Shown: positions 11,641-23,711, counted from the first letter of the stretch. The stretch is 64,000 bases of DNA from Margaritifera margaritifera (GCA_029931535.1 JAQPZY010000861.1:248001-312000); one strand, 5' to 3'. The notes: generated by a model from the letters alone, not told the origin. Translations and numbers: made by a program.

Positions 11641-12165
11641 CGTACAGCGTCAGTAGTAGAGTGTGGTGATCTAGACCCAAACAGGACTCCCATGTTAAAC
11701 AGGATAAAATGTTCATAGCTTCTAACAAGAATTTAACATTAGGCCGCCATTTTGTTATTTATGTTGTAACATAACAGTGAAGCAGTATGGATCTGTCTGC
11801 TCTCTAATGAAAATGCCATATTACATCATAAGTTTCACAGGATCAGTCTGTTTGTGACAGTGTAGCATGTTAGAGGCGGAAAATATGAGTTTGTCTGCCC
11901 TCTAACTGAACTATCGTATTTTGTATTGCTTGATAAATATAGTGACATAAAAGTACATCTAAACCTGGACGACAGGCACCCAAACGGGACTGCCATGTTA
12001 AACAGGGTAAAAAGTTTCTAGAGTGAACAGGAATTTAACATGGGAATAAAAATGATGAAAAATTTATAGCAACAGGGGGATTTTAACATTAGGCCGACAT
12101 ATTGTGGATTTATAGTGTCAAGATGCAATGTTTAAAAAAATTCTGGGTGTCTTTGAGAATTTAAC
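11640..12165 (+). repeat. Interspersed 'ccatgttaaacaggataaaa' repeat
   Basis: Two related blocks, about 11670-11765 and 11965-12090, share 'acccaaacaggactcccatg', 'ttaaacaggataaaa' and 'gaatttaacat', and both lead to 'aacattaggccg'. The separation is about 300 bases. It grades into the 39 bp array that follows. Confidence 0.5.
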
Positions 12166-12370
12166 TTGGGAATGGCACCCTGGACCCAAATGGTAATTTT
12201 ACTTGGGATTGGCACTCTGGACCCAAAACGAGAATTTAAGATGGGAATGGCACTCTGGACCCAAACGAGAATTCAACATGGGAATGACAGTCTGGGGCAT
12301 AAAGAAAATTTAGCATGGGCACTCGGGGCACAAACGGGAATTTAACATGGAGATGGCAGTCTGGAGAAAA
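12165..12370 (+). repeat. ~39 bp tandem repeat ('gaatttaacatgggaatggc')
   Basis: Five to six degenerate units of the form gaatttaacatgggaatggc followed by actctggacccaaacg. The later units shorten and lose identity. The reverse complement theme 'ttaaattcccat' reappears in the tandem DNA at 39840-40110. Confidence 0.7.
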
Positions 12371-12600
12371 CCTAGTCATCTACCATCCATCACCTGGTTA
12401 TCTTCTAACACTTAGTTATCTACTGACCATCGCTTATTTGTCTACTATCAAACACTTAGTTATCTACAATCCATCACCTAGTTATCTACAATCCAACACT
12501 TAGATAACTACTATCCAACACGTAGTTAACTACTATTCAACAGTTATCTATACTTAGTTAACTACTATCCAACACTTAGTTATCTACTATCCGATAGCCC
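12370..12600 (+). repeat. ~24 bp tandem repeat ('cttagttatctactatccaa')
   Basis: About nine degenerate units of cacttagttatctactatccaa type. A short echo occurs at 17145-17195 ('ggttatctactatccaacac'). It is not a CRISPR array: there are no unique spacers and the whole unit repeats head to tail. Confidence 0.75.
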
Positions 12601-12669
12601 ACACATACTATTCAACATGCCGTGTGTAGTGACCAAAATCCCACACCTATCAAATGAAAAGGGTAGGAT

Positions 12670-12800
12670 GTAAATGAAGGGGATGAAATCACACTATCAC
12701 ACACAAGAGGGTAGGAGTACTAATACACAGACTATTCTTACATGCACACAAATATACTATCACATTGCAAAGGGTAGGAGTGTTTATACACACACTATAC
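12670..12800 (+). repeat. Two-copy 'agggtaggag' repeat
   Basis: Two units of cacactatcacac / aagagggtaggagt followed by atacacacactat. A third related unit is at 19125-19200 ('caagggtaggattgcttata'). Confidence 0.5.
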
Positions 12801-12934
12801 CAACCTGCCAAATGGGAAATTAACATGGGGGTTGGAGGGATTTTTATTTTTTGTGACAGGAGTATCAACTCGAACATATTCTCTCGGTGACTAATATTAC
12901 AAGATCAAGGTTGGCAAATGTTCATTTATCAGTT

Positions 12935-13145
12935 TCTAAAAGCCACGTCAGACCGAATTGTTGGCGTGTGACTAATTTGGTTCTTAAATATGTTACGATT
13001 TTGCTAACCATGAGTTTGGTGTACGATTTGGCATGTGCCAAATAGGCTTCTTAAATATGTTATAATATTCTGCTAGTTTTACATTTGGCGTGCGCCAGAT
13101 TTGGTCTTAAATTTTTGTTCCAATGTTACATTCTGCTAGCATACA
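12935..13145 (+). repeat. ~68 bp tandem repeat with a palindromic core
   Basis: Three diverged units each contain 'ttggcgtgtg..aatttgg' and then 'ttcttaaatatgtta' and 'ctgctag'. The middle and last units carry short inverted pairs such as tttggcatgtgccaaa and ttggcgtgcgccag, which could form small hairpins. Confidence 0.5.
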
Positions 13146-13368
13146 CTAATCGACCTTTTTATCCAATGTCAGTGTACTTGTTACAAAAATGTGGTTATAG
13201 TACGCCGAGTGAAAATTTCACCAAGGTGATATTCAGAGCAGACTTAAATTTTTTATTTTTTTTTGTTTTTGTGACATTGTCAAACCAGAATTTGGTCAAC
13301 TGAATTTAGCATTTCTGGTAATATTGCAACAGTTTATTCAGCCTGTCAGGGAATGTACTATATCAGTA

Positions 13369-13405
13369 ATTTTTTTTTTTTTTTTTTTGTTTTTTTTTTT
13401 TTTTG
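13369..13405 (+). repeat. Poly-T tract
   Basis: T-rich tract of about 36 bases with isolated G bases. Confidence 0.9.
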
Positions 13406-13697
13406 TTTGTTGCAATCATTGATTTTAATACTTCCACTAAAACTACATTTGTTTCTTCAGTAGTCAGTGTGTTACAAAATTACCATTTTTTGTAAGGTTG
13501 CAAAATGAGAGAGAGAGAGATTATAAAATGTGTGTGTTTGCATGTGTGTCTTTCTGTCTGTCAGTGTCTGTCTATCAGTGTATGTGTTTGTGAAACAGAG
13601 AGTACATTTAACATGGAGATGACTTAAAATCGAAGTGTGATGAGAGAGAGAGAGAGGGAAGGAATTTAACAAGGTGACAACTGATACAACCGAGGTG

Positions 13698-13814
<117 letters not shown>

Positions 13815-13953
13815 GCATCTTAAAGAGTTAACATTATGATTTAAATCTAAATCATTTTACCACATTTTCCTTTGTGTGTAGATTGTATGAAACCTTTCCT
13901 GTTGGCAATAATTATAACTTCAGCCCTTAACATGCCACTGACCATAAACAATC

Positions 13954-13963
13954 ATCATCATCA

Positions 13964-14010
<47 letters not shown>
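13954..14010 (+). repeat. (ATC)n/(ATT)n microsatellite
   Basis: Four ATC units grade into about fourteen ATT units. Confidence 0.95.
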
Positions 14011-14013
<3 letters not shown>

Positions 14014-14392
14014 AATAATATTGATATGTGAGAGATTTTAAAATGGAAAGGGTGGGTGTATGTGAGAGAGAGAACGACATTTTGAGAGCGAGAACATGGA
14101 GCAGGGTGGGTGTCAGAGAGAGAAGAGGTAATCCATAGAATCAAAATATTCCATCTTTGTCATATTTGGTACATTTCTTTGTAGAATTGAATATATTGAC
14201 TTTTAACTAGAGATGTATGCAGGATCCATTGAAATCTAGAAAAAAGATTTAAAAATTCTTGATTAAAAGGGGAGATTGTGTATTTTCTCATCTTGTTCAT
14301 TGTATTTTTTGACAATCGTAGACAATCTTTGCAGGATTTGGCCGTTGCTTTTTAATGAGTCTGTCAGTAATTATATTTCTGAGAGCATTCAT

Positions 14393-14394
<2 letters not shown>

Positions 14395-14457
<63 letters not shown>
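14395..14457 (+). repeat. (GA)n microsatellite
   Basis: About 60 bases of pure GA. Open frames crossing it encode only Arg-Glu or Ser-Leu runs and are not genes. Confidence 0.95.
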
Positions 14458-14460
<3 letters not shown>

Positions 14461-14574
14461 TATGAATGTATAGGGTTTGATTGTACATTAGCACAATCCT
14501 AAGTATTCTACCTCCCCAAGCCCATAGAGAGAGCTCTGGAGGGAGAGAAAGTAAAATATGTATGTGTGAATAAC

Positions 14575-14576
<2 letters not shown>

Positions 14577-14649
<73 letters not shown>
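14577..14649 (+). repeat. (GA)n microsatellite
   Basis: About 70 bases of pure GA, followed by 'attaacattataaaatgtgtg', a phrase related to the flank of the GA run at 13506-13540. The GA tracts in this area therefore sit inside a larger repeated unit. Confidence 0.95.
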
Positions 14650-14652
<3 letters not shown>

Positions 14653-15165
14653 AACATTATAAAATGTGTGGGTGGGTGTGAATATATTATTCACACTTTA
14701 AAAAAAATCAAAACATAGAAGCACTTTCTTTTTTGGTATATTTTCCCCAAGAAATACATAGAAATTTCAAGAGCACAAAACATAGCAAAAAACATATCCA
14801 TAGGAAATCCAATTTTTTATACAATCTCACATGATTAAATTGGTTTCATAATAAAATCCTTTTCTTTGCTTAGCATAGATGTAAAGTTCTCACAAAAAAA
14901 TCTGCTACTTTACTGTCATTTCATTCGGTTTTGCATAATGCTGGCATATTTTTCATTCATCACAAATCTAAGATATGTAAGGAGCTAGGTTTTGTAAAGT
15001 GACTGACTCTCTGCTAGAATTTTGACAGTGATGAAATAAAAGTTCTTAAATGCAATTGTCTCAAGTGCGGTGAGCCACACAAAAGTGAGGAATGTGAATT
15101 ATAATCCCCTGAGACATTCAAAGTCAAAAAGATAAAATTCACACAATAGTCCTGTTTCTTTTTAT
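14650..15165. other. No recognisable feature
   Basis: AT-rich sequence between the GA microsatellites and the second ~140 bp array. No supported gene or repeat. Confidence 0.4.
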
Positions 15166-15835
15166 TAGCTGTACTGGTCAACATGGGGTCTTACTAAAAA
15201 CTTCTTATGATGTCTAGTTGGTCCTAATGGTGCCATTCAGTATGTCTGCCACAGCTGCCATCATGAAAATCTTGTTATCACCATTCCTCCTAAATGAATG
15301 GTCATATCAGCATGGGGTTTTCACTAAGTCTTCTTATGATGTCTTGTTGGTCACAAATGAAAATGGTGCCAATCCAACTTCTAATATGACCGCCACAATG
15401 GCCATCTTAAAAATTATGTTTTCACTGCTTTTCATAGATGTCTGGTTACATCGACATTGTGCTTTCACCAAAAGACTTCTTGTGGTGTCTAGTTGGTACT
15501 GAATAGAAATGGTGCTAATCTGATATCGAATATGGCCACCATGGCATCCATCTTGAAAATCTTGTTATTTTTTGCTCCTCCAAAACAGAAAGTCATATCA
15601 CCATGGGTTTCCAACAGAAGACCTCTAAATGAAAATGGTGCCAAGCTGATATCCAATATGTCCACCACAGCAGTTAATTTGAAAATCTTGTTATCACTGA
15701 AGAATATCAAAGATGGTTTCAACACCCCACAGTTAAGAGAAGAAATAGTCTGATCTTGAACTCCTGGAAATTCTTTTCAGCCAGTGGAGAGTCAGTCCCT
15801 TCGAGGGACTCCTGTTGTTCTGGTCGTCATTCAAT
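15165..15835 (+). repeat. Diverged ~140 bp tandem repeat, array 2
   Basis: Same unit as 10800-11640: 'catatcaacatggggtttt', 'cttcttatgatgtctagttgg', 'aaatgaaaatggtgcc', 'ccaatatgaccgccac', 'ccatcttgaaaatcttgtta'. Four to five units with spacing of about 125-148 bases. Both arrays end in the same phrase ('gaactcctggaaattctttt' here, 'gaattcctgaaaattctttt' at about 11616), so they share a common end and are copies of one longer repeat. Confidence 0.75.
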
Positions 15836-17195
15836 AGGTTGTAATATCTTAGAATATAACATTGATTATCCAACTCAATGAATTGGTCACAAATATGACC
15901 TCGCACAAACGTGAAGCTTTTTGTTATTGGTACTAACATCCTGTACACAAGATGTAGTGCAGACATATCCTACTATCATGCTATTTTAAATCTTACTAAT
16001 AATCTTGTGAGAATCCACCGTTTTGACATGAAAGTCTTGATCTTGGCCTGATTTGAAGTACACATTTTGTATTGGATAACCTGTGAACTTTTTATTTTAA
16101 AGCACCCCGTTTATAGAACGTGATGATTATTACACTATATGAAAAACAAACAAGATAGGCGTAAGATTTTTTTTGCTTGTCTCGGTACTGTTAGCTGCCA
16201 TTGTTTAGATCCACCACTGGCAAAACTCAAAATAGTCTCCCCTGTCAGTAACATGTGTTGCAAAAAGTATTCAGTGTTAAGTCAGGCAGACTTCCTAAGT
16301 CTTTTGTTACAAACAGAAATATTTATTTATATTTAGAAATCTATTCATGAACAGAAAGAAGGACAGGTACATAATAGTTTACATAAAATTACTTGGGGGA
16401 ATCCTATGCAAACGGAACACCACCTATTAGAAAAAATGTACATTACTTTCGTTTTCTCTTTAAATAAGAATAATTCTTATCTAGAAATTTTTGTATCCTA
16501 CGATCGCGTAGTCTATATTTATTCAAAAACATCTAATGATGTAAAGAGAAATATCAACAACAAAAAAAGGAATGAAAAAGGAAATATTTACACAAAAAAT
16601 ATTAAGAATACCGTCATGTATTAAAATTATAGCATATACATGCGCATTGATTCATTTCAGAGCGAGACTTTACGGGAAATTTCTGGGGAATTTCTGTACG
16701 GAAAATTTCTGAGTGAATCTGTATGGAAAGTTTTCTTATGCTATATATTTAATGACTAAGAGAATATTATCATCGCACAGTCAAAATAGCTAATCATTTA
16801 TTCAAGAACGGATCTAGACTAGTAGTCCACAGGAATTTATATGCGAAAGGCATAATTCCAGGCAGTATGTAATATACGAGAATTTTGGGGACCAGTAGTT
16901 AATTTAAACTATGTGAATTTAACATTGAGACTATAATTTTTGGAATTTGCTGTGGGATATGTAGACCCACGGGGGTATCAACTATGCCTAATTAAATAAA
17001 TGCATTTCTAGACATTCAAATTTCAGATCGATCATTACATCCAGTACTCTAAAATGTATTGGTTCTGTTAGATTCGAAGTATTGTTGCACAAATTAAAAA
17101 CTACTAGACAAATCTGACAAAAGGAACCAATTAGCAAATAACAGTTACTCTCTATCCAAAACCCGGTTATCTACTATCCAACACACTGTTTAGAG
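15836..17195. other. No recognisable gene
   Basis: AT-rich. One short degenerate tandem motif at 16660-16740 (ggaaatttctg / ggaaaatttctg / ggaaagttttc). The last 60 bases echo the ~24 bp 'ttatctactatccaac' repeat of 12.4-12.6 kb. Nothing else is supported. Confidence 0.4.
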
Positions 17196-17204
17196 TGACC
17201 ATCA

Positions 17205-17227
17205 CATGTGTGTGTGTGTGTGTGTTT
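17205..17227 (+). repeat. Short (GT)n microsatellite
   Basis: About 22 bases of GT. Confidence 0.85.
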
Positions 17228-17344
17228 GTGATCTTATTCATCCTAAAAAGAAAAACCAAGGCAAAGAATATGAAATTTTAAAGCATATCACAAAAGTCCA
17301 TATTTTCTTCTTCCTTTACTGTATTTCTTTTTTGAATTTCTTCA

Positions 17345-18590
17345 CCGGAATGGGTTTTTCGACTGTTTCTTCTGCTTGTCTTGCTTTAAATTTCTTTGCA
17401 GGAATGGATTCTTGTTTCTTCTGATGATGATGATGAAATTTGATCGTTTTTCCCATTTTTCACTTTCTTGGGACACTCTGTAGACCAATGTCCTTTTTTC
17501 TTGACAATGATAATGGCTATCTGTATGTTTGTATCTCTTTTCTCTTGTCTTTGAGGTTCTTTTTCTTTGACGTTGTGGACATTCTGGAAACCAATGTCCT
17601 TTCTCTTGACAGACATAACAAGTTTTTATACTTTGACCTTTAAAGAAGTTGTATAGAGTCTCCCTAGAAAACTTGCTGTAAGTGTATTTCTGAATGACTC
17701 TTTGTAAATCTCTGACCAGAAGTGCCATCTCTTGTGACTCTCCCATTTTCACAGATTGAAACTGCATGAGTGTATTCTGTTAGGTAGGGAGTCTATATTG
17801 GGAGAGAGATTCTGTGTTTTTTCTTTCACGGTACTACACATTTTCATTAATAAAACCAACAAAGTTCATGTCTTCTTTCTTTCTCAATATCTTTGGCTTA
17901 ATCAGGTACGTCTTGTTTCCAAGTGTCGAATACAAAACTTTTCCAGCCACGTACATCCTTCCAGTCGTAAATCTCTTGATGTAGCCAACTAGCTATACAC
18001 GCTTCTTGGTAGGTAGGAAGAGTAGATAAAGTGCGACGAATGTCTTCCTCACACTGGGTTACAGAAGTTGTATTCATCACTTTTCATAGCAATTTTAACA
18101 CATTGAGTTTTTCGTGCACAGATAAAGTTCTGGCTGTCTTGTCTTTGGATGTTCATACATTTGCCACAAAGAATCTGCAAGTAAGCTAAATCCAAAAAAT
18201 GTAGTCACTAACACAAACAAGACATGTCATCCAAAATTCAAAGGAAGCGTATAATTTTTGTGGAATCAGTTCATTTCAAAGTACTTGGTAATCCATTAAG
18301 TTTTGAATGCAGTCATTGACTTCCTTCCATGGAATTTGGTGTAACGCTGATGGCAGAACTTGTGGCATAGCAAGTCTTGTAATGTCTTCGCAGCTGATCA
18401 ATGTTGGACCATTTGAACATTTTCAAAGTAATCAGTCTTCTTATAACATCAGATACCAATAATTAAAAAGTGTATGCCGTTTCGGATGCAATTGTTCTTT
18501 GCGTTTCACTTGAATCTGTACAAAGTCTCTGTAAATGCGCTCACGCAGTTCCAATTCTAGATTCTGAATGTGCTCTTCCAAACTGTCCAT
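17345..18590 (-). pseudogene. Gag-like zinc-knuckle relic (copy 1 of 3)
   Basis: Minus-strand coding remnant. A possible start is ATG at 18590 (MDSLEEHIQNLELELRERIY), a charged, probably helical beginning. After several stops and frameshifts, open parts appear at 18080-17898 (including TLPTYQEACIASWLHQEI) and 17767-17342. The last contains a CCHC zinc knuckle, CYVCQEKGHWFPECP, and in another frame a second one (KKKGHWSTECPKK, first two Cys altered). Two knuckles behind a helical N-terminus suggest a nucleocapsid/gag-like protein. No protease, RT or LTR could be linked to it, so the element type is unknown. Clear DNA-level relatives lie at 30060-30300 (-) and 36644-36919 (+). Confidence 0.6.
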
Positions 18591-18775
18591 TTACAAAAAT
18601 GTAATTCGGTACAACACTAATTGCTGAAGTTGTGGCATCAAGAACCATATAACCACATCGAGTTTTGTGTATGTCATAGTTTTTCCCTGAGAATTAGCAT
18701 TCTTATGTTATTCAGATGGCAACAATTTAAAACTGTTGAAATCATTTGTCGTTTGCGTTTCACTTGAATCCGTAC
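18320..18775 (-). repeat. ~240 bp tandem duplication at the 5' end of the zinc-knuckle relic
   Basis: The pair 'gtttcacttgaatctgtaca' at about 18500-18520 and 'gtttcacttgaatccgtaca' at about 18757-18776 recurs in the same order with the pair 'gctgatggcagaacttgtgg' (about 18347) and 'attgctgaagttgtggcatc' (about 18620). This is a diverged head-to-tail duplication covering the relic's start. Confidence 0.55.
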
Positions 18776-18779
18776 AGGA

Positions 18780-19525
18780 ATGCAGGGCACCGCATCACTC
18801 GGGTTGCATTGTGTGGCATTCATTCGTCATCTTTAACTTTTGGTAGGGTATATAATATTTTCCTGTGCGGAATTCATCTTTCTCTGTGAATGCCTGTACT
18901 CAAAATGATATTATGTCTTAGAACTATTTTATATTAGAGAACGGTATTGTATCAAAAACAAACAAGCTCTGCATAAGGTTTGGTGTACTTTTATATCAAA
19001 ATAGGGAGTTCAATTATTTTGTCAAACGACAACACTGAACTGCACTCAAGTTATGCATCGTACATGGAATGTTTTGTACTTGTTAAGAAAATAATTCTTC
19101 TGTCTATAAAAATGCCTATCACACACAAGCAAGGGTAGGATTGCTTATACACACTATACCCACAAACATACTTGTGTACTATCAAACACGGGGGTAAGGG
19201 TTTTAAGTTTTAGTTTGTTTTGCGGAAGACATAGACATACACAAACATAGAACACATATAAGAATGTCTAAATCTAATGCATACATCACCACCAAAATGA
19301 GAAGGAAAAAATGTTCTAAAAATAGACTGGGACTAAATTCGTGGGTACTGAACCGGAAGTATTAATTGTGACCTGATTCCTAATGCTTCAATTTCGGAGG
19401 TAAGTAGTTCTTGCAAGTAGCCTGCAATCCCATAATGCCTAAATGGAAGTGATCGGGTCTGAGAAACACCGAAACTTTTGAAGTTTGTGTATGTCTCTGA
19501 TAATAGTAGTAATGAGATTCGGATT
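18780..19525. other. Repeat-derived DNA without a gene
   Basis: Contains one 'agggtaggattgcttataca' unit (about 19130) related to 12.7 kb, and the start of the 'cgtgggtact' repeat at 19336. No supported gene. Confidence 0.4.
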
Positions 19526-19529
19526 GATT

Positions 19530-19830
19530 CTACTGCAGAAGACCTTTTTCTCCTCCTACTTGATTTTCATATTCATTTTTAAAGGTGTTCAGATTTTTCG
19601 ATGAAATTTTCAATTATGATAGTGCTGATAACAGTGCGTCTAACCTATAAATTTCATAAAATTTGGCCCTTAATTTGTTAAACTTTTGTCGTTCAAAGTT
19701 ACTAAATTATGGTCAGTTATCAAAGTGTCTAAGGTGTGTGCAGTTAATTAGGTCTTATCAGTAATCACTGCCGATATGTGACTGGTCAGTTCTTAGGTAC
19801 AGTTGGTCCACCCAGTTGGCTGGGTAAATT
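19530..19830 (+). repeat. ~300 bp dispersed repeat, copy A
   Basis: Shares with 20978-21300 the ordered phrases 'gcagaagacctttttctcct', 'tgatagtgctgataacagtg', 'taacctataaatttc', 'cccttaatttgtt', 'ggtcagtt', 'tgtctaagg', 'atcactgccgatatgtgact' and 'cagttcttag'. The two copies are in direct orientation, about 1.45 kb apart and clearly diverged. Confidence 0.7.
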
Positions 19831-20060
19831 ACACAAGAATACATCTCTCATTCTCTAAATATCTCTGTCGTGCCACAGTGGCTTCAAGGTACTTGACACA
19901 TTACTTTACAGTACCTGATTTGCGTGTTTATTTTATTTATTTACAAAGTGTATTCATCCTGACACTGTAAAAGATATGAAAATGTATTGATGTAATTTAT
20001 TTTCTCTTTTTATGCTAGCTATAATGAAAACATGCAATGAAAGCGAAACCTTTGAGTTGA

Positions 20061-20760
20061 TTGAAAATTGTATTTAATCAATCAATTGTATACCTTTGTG
20101 TGAAAGACTTTGCTGTTTTTGTATCTACTGCCATATTCTTAGGCATTAAAACTTTAATGATGTTACTTTTATTTCAATACTTTTCACATTATCAATTTTT
20201 TCCCATTTTGAAAAGAAGTAACAACTCTAATTTGAGGATAACATTTGATTACATTTTGTAGATTTACTTTCGAACACAAATTAACAAAAAATATACCAAG
20301 ATGTACACAAGGGATTGGGCTTTATATTTATACAATTTACAGTGACTTTTGCATTTTTTATTTGGTAGAAGAATGAGAAACCAGGAAGAAAAAAAATATT
20401 CCATCTATCACAACACCAAATTTTACCATCGGAAACCTCTTCCGTAGGTGATAAAGAGTCAGGTAAATAGTTCAGGGTAAACGGCATCCTGCCGTACCAT
20501 TATGTTTCTTTGATCTCAAGTGCTAAAACAGAGACTGGGACCTTATTTGCGCATAAATAGGGAGCTACATGGGTTCAGAAAGGGCTTAGATACCAACCCT
20601 TTTGTAATGAACATATCGCCATATGTCAGTCAAAAACCGTAACTCGCGCCGATACCTATTGGCCACCGACCAATACTCTCGCTGGCAAAGGTGTGAGGCA
20701 CCACGCGAATTACAGACGCAATGAAAGTTTGTCGGACATTCAGGCCTGATGTTCGTCACC
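20061..20760. other. No recognisable feature
   Basis: Sequence between the two ~300 bp direct repeats. A less AT-rich patch at 20600-20760 (gccgatacctattggccacc) stands out in composition but gives no tRNA fold or coding motif that I can support. Confidence 0.35.
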
Positions 20761-20977
20761 TATCCGATTGCCACTATACATCATATACAAATTCAAATCG
20801 TCATAGCTTAGATATTTTTCAACCCATTTTTCATTAAATTTTCAGTTGACACAAAACAAATTAACACTAATTCACATGGAACAATTATATCAACATAAAA
20901 TACTCTGCTTTTATATGATGTGCTATGCTAATGAGTACGGTATGGTTATCTCTGCTCGGGCGATAGGTCAGTTTACC

Positions 20978-21300
20978 CTACCACAGAAGACCTTTGTCTC
21001 CTTCTACTTCATTAGGATATTAATTTTGGTGTTTTTTGAAAGAAGTTGTCACCGAAATTTTCAAGTAATGATAGTGCTGACAACTTTGAGTTTAACCTAT
21101 AAACTTCGAAAAATACGGCCCTTAATTTTTGCCAGATATTGATTTTCAAACTTGCTGTATAATTCAACTCAAACACGGTCAGTTGTATAAGTTTCTAAGG
21201 ATTGTGCTCTGACTTAGGTATTATCATCAATCACTGCTGACATGCGACTAATCAGTTCTTAGCTGTGATGTGCATGTGGGTGGTGTGGCTGCAGGGTAAA
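20978..21300 (+). repeat. ~300 bp dispersed repeat, copy B
   Basis: Direct-orientation partner of 19530-19830; see that entry for the shared phrases. Confidence 0.7.
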
Positions 21301-21473
21301 TTCTAGTTCCAAGCACTAGTAATCGTAACAATAGTAGCTGTTGTTATTGTTGCTAAAATACTAATTTACACGTGAAACAAACGTTAGTTATAGTGAGGTT
21401 AGTGTCATTGAATGCATGTTAACTTAACATTTTATTTGTTTAACATAATTAAGAACAGGGCATACATTCTATC

Positions 21474-21474
<1 letters not shown>

Positions 21475-21507
<33 letters not shown>
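21475..21507 (+). repeat. (GA)n microsatellite
   Basis: About 32 bases of GA. Confidence 0.9.
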
Positions 21508-21511
<4 letters not shown>

Positions 21512-21635
21512 AATTACCTTGTTTTTCTACAGTTTAACGAAACAATACTTTAATTGAAAACCCATTGTATAAGAGCTTGTTGAATTTGTCATTGTTAAAG
21601 GAGTTACAAAGTAAACAACAATAAGAAAGAAAACA

Positions 21636-21765
21636 CAACCACCACCACTACATCTATTACCACTACCACCGCCAAGACCACAAAAACTACTGGTACTACT
21701 ACTACTACAACTACAACTACTACTGCCAACAACAACAACAACAACAGCAATAATAATAATGACAA
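21636..21765 (+). repeat. Compound trinucleotide repeat (CCA/CTA/ACA/AAT)
   Basis: Imperfect trinucleotides move from acc/cca through act to aac and aat units. The minus-strand open frame over it encodes only Ser/Gly/Val/Ile runs and is not a gene. Confidence 0.85.
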
Positions 21766-22223
21766 TGATCATAATGGCCTAAAGTGTATAGGAGAGACAA
21801 GGCTGACTATAATTAGTTTGTATACTTTAAATGGTTCATATTCGGTTTTATTAACACTCTATATCACCCATACCTTACAGTTCCATGGAGATGTCAATTT
21901 CAATTGTGGGTACAAGTTCTTTTATTAGTTTTAAAAATCAATATTATGTTTTCATTTTATGTGAATTTAGGCAATTATTGTCTCTCAAATAATTATATCA
22001 TCAAAATTGTTGGTCTCTATGGTTAACTCACTGAAAACATCGTATAAAAATTGTTCTCGCTGGGCAACGTTTGATTATTTCCCAGAGGACTACGTACATG
22101 TATTCAAACTGCTTCCTATGCGGCGCTAGCTATTTTAGAAGCAACTTGGAGATTGCTAGCGATTTCATTTGTCAAATTGATGGAGATTAGCTGCACCTGT
22201 GCAATGCAATGTTATTTTTAAAA

Positions 22224-22265
22224 ATTTTCTTTTCTTTCTTTCTTTCTTTCTTTCTTTGTTTATTT

Positions 22266-22304
<39 letters not shown>
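22224..22304 (+). repeat. (TTTC)n and (GT)n compound microsatellite
   Basis: Seven TTTC units followed, after a short AT stretch, by about 17 GT units. Confidence 0.9.
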
Positions 22305-22306
<2 letters not shown>

Positions 22307-23004
22307 GATGCGTATTTAGGTACGAGAATTAATCAATGATGTAAAGAGAATGATAGCACTCAAAATGATTATACATATTGTCTGGTGTAGGCTTTGGCCA
22401 TTTTGAAAAGCCGACTATGTTAGAAGTTGAGTTGGAAATCTGTGTATTACCACAAAGCTGTTCAGCTCCGGGTTTCACAAAATTTCTCCTCAGATGGAAA
22501 TGTTAATTATCTTGTTTATGATGCTTGCGATTATTTTGATATGGTAGCGCTCTACAGTAATTATGTACTTCTGAGAGAGGGACCGGTATAAGGTGAAGTT
22601 GTTTGCACTGGCAACGTGCACAGTGGAGAGAATGTTGGCATACCTCTTTCATGTACTGTGAGTGAAATTTCTTTACCTGTGGTCATTATGGAAACTATGC
22701 ACTATCTGATGCAGAGAGCTGATAAAATGGATACTCCCGTGTGCTCGAAAAATGAGCCTGAACTAGTCCAAAGTACACTAACTTTAGCAGCTATTAAAAC
22801 AGGGGAAAAAAACGTTGCTAGATTAAACAATACCAGCTTCTGAAATTGGAATTAATGAATTATAACACCTTTAAAAAGTAAAAAAAAAGTTATCCGCTCG
22901 TTTTGTTCCAATTTACCTTTGAAGTACAGGAAGTGAACATCACCAAGCGGCGCTAACATTCTTTTCAGATCTGCAGATCTGAAGTAGGGCCAAGCTGTAT
23001 AATC
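22305..23004. other. No recognisable gene; left flank of the LTR element
   Basis: A 75-codon plus-strand frame at 22616-22843 has no recognised family. A perfect palindrome agatctgcagatct occurs near 22969-22982. The stretch ends where the 3' LTR begins. Confidence 0.35.
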
Positions 23005-23664
23005 TGTTACGACTCTAGCTCTTAAAGATAAGTAACGGAAAGAAAGTGAAGCCAACAATTTAAGTAAAGTCAACAAGCAATTTATTTCCCTACAATATGA
23101 AGTAGCAATTCAAAAGATACTTACAATATTATGAATCAAATTCCAAATAATCCTAAATCTCCTAATCACAAGTCCAAGAATATAGAATATTCCGAATGAG
23201 TTCCAATAGTCTTTAGTGTCCTGATATACCACAATGATACAATCAAGAATGTCTTTGAATAAGTTCACAAAAGTCCAAAGTAATGTATTAACTCAAATTC
23301 AATGAGCACTTAGTAATTCCAATGAATGTTTAAATACATACTTCCTCTCGAATGATATCTGAGCTCAATGGCACAATGTAAAATCTGATCACAAAGGGAT
23401 TCCCACAGACTGATCTAAAGCAGAAATAAAGTTAATGTGCATCAGGAATCTGTTATATACCTATTTTCAAAAGACCCACATCATAACAGGACGTGAGTAC
23501 TTGTATGGAAATAAACCCCACCTAATAGCAAATAAGACCGGCATTGAACTCAAATGCTGGTCAACATCCTGTTGACAAGTAACCGAAACGTGAAGTATAA
23601 ATAAGTACATCCTTACTATAATGGATAAAGTTAAGCGCACGTTATAGATTCAATATATCTAACA
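23005..23664 (-). repeat. 3' LTR of the Ty3-type element
   Basis: In element sense it begins tgttagatatattgaatc and ends gagtcgtaaca, giving a TGTTA...TAACA inverted pair. The right boundary is supported twice: a polypurine tract lies immediately before it and the same first 45 bases recur at 27047-27003. The left boundary (23005) rests only on the inverted pair. A tatataacag box (about 23450-23460 region) and an aataaa signal near 23078 in element sense could be the promoter and polyadenylation signal. Confidence 0.7.
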
Positions 23665-23676
23665 CCTCCCCTCATA
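23665..23676 (-). other. Polypurine tract
   Basis: Element-sense atgaggggagg directly precedes the TGTTA start of the 3' LTR, the position at which plus-strand DNA synthesis is primed in LTR elements. Confidence 0.75.
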
Positions 23677-23711
23677 AAGAAAAATAAAGATGTATGCAAC
23701 AAAAGTTTTAT

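Noticed and set aside
12370..12600. Regular short repeats resembling a CRISPR array
   Set aside because: The whole ~24 bp unit repeats head to tail without unique spacers, and the surroundings are clearly eukaryotic.
14276..14694. Open frames with Arg-Glu or Ser-Leu runs
   Set aside because: They read through GA microsatellites and have no other protein-like content.
20600..20760. Possible tRNA or small RNA in a GC-richer patch
   Set aside because: No cloverleaf, anticodon arm or internal promoter boxes could be laid out by eye.
21527..21772. 81-codon Ser/Gly-rich minus-strand frame
   Set aside because: It is a translation of the compound trinucleotide repeat.
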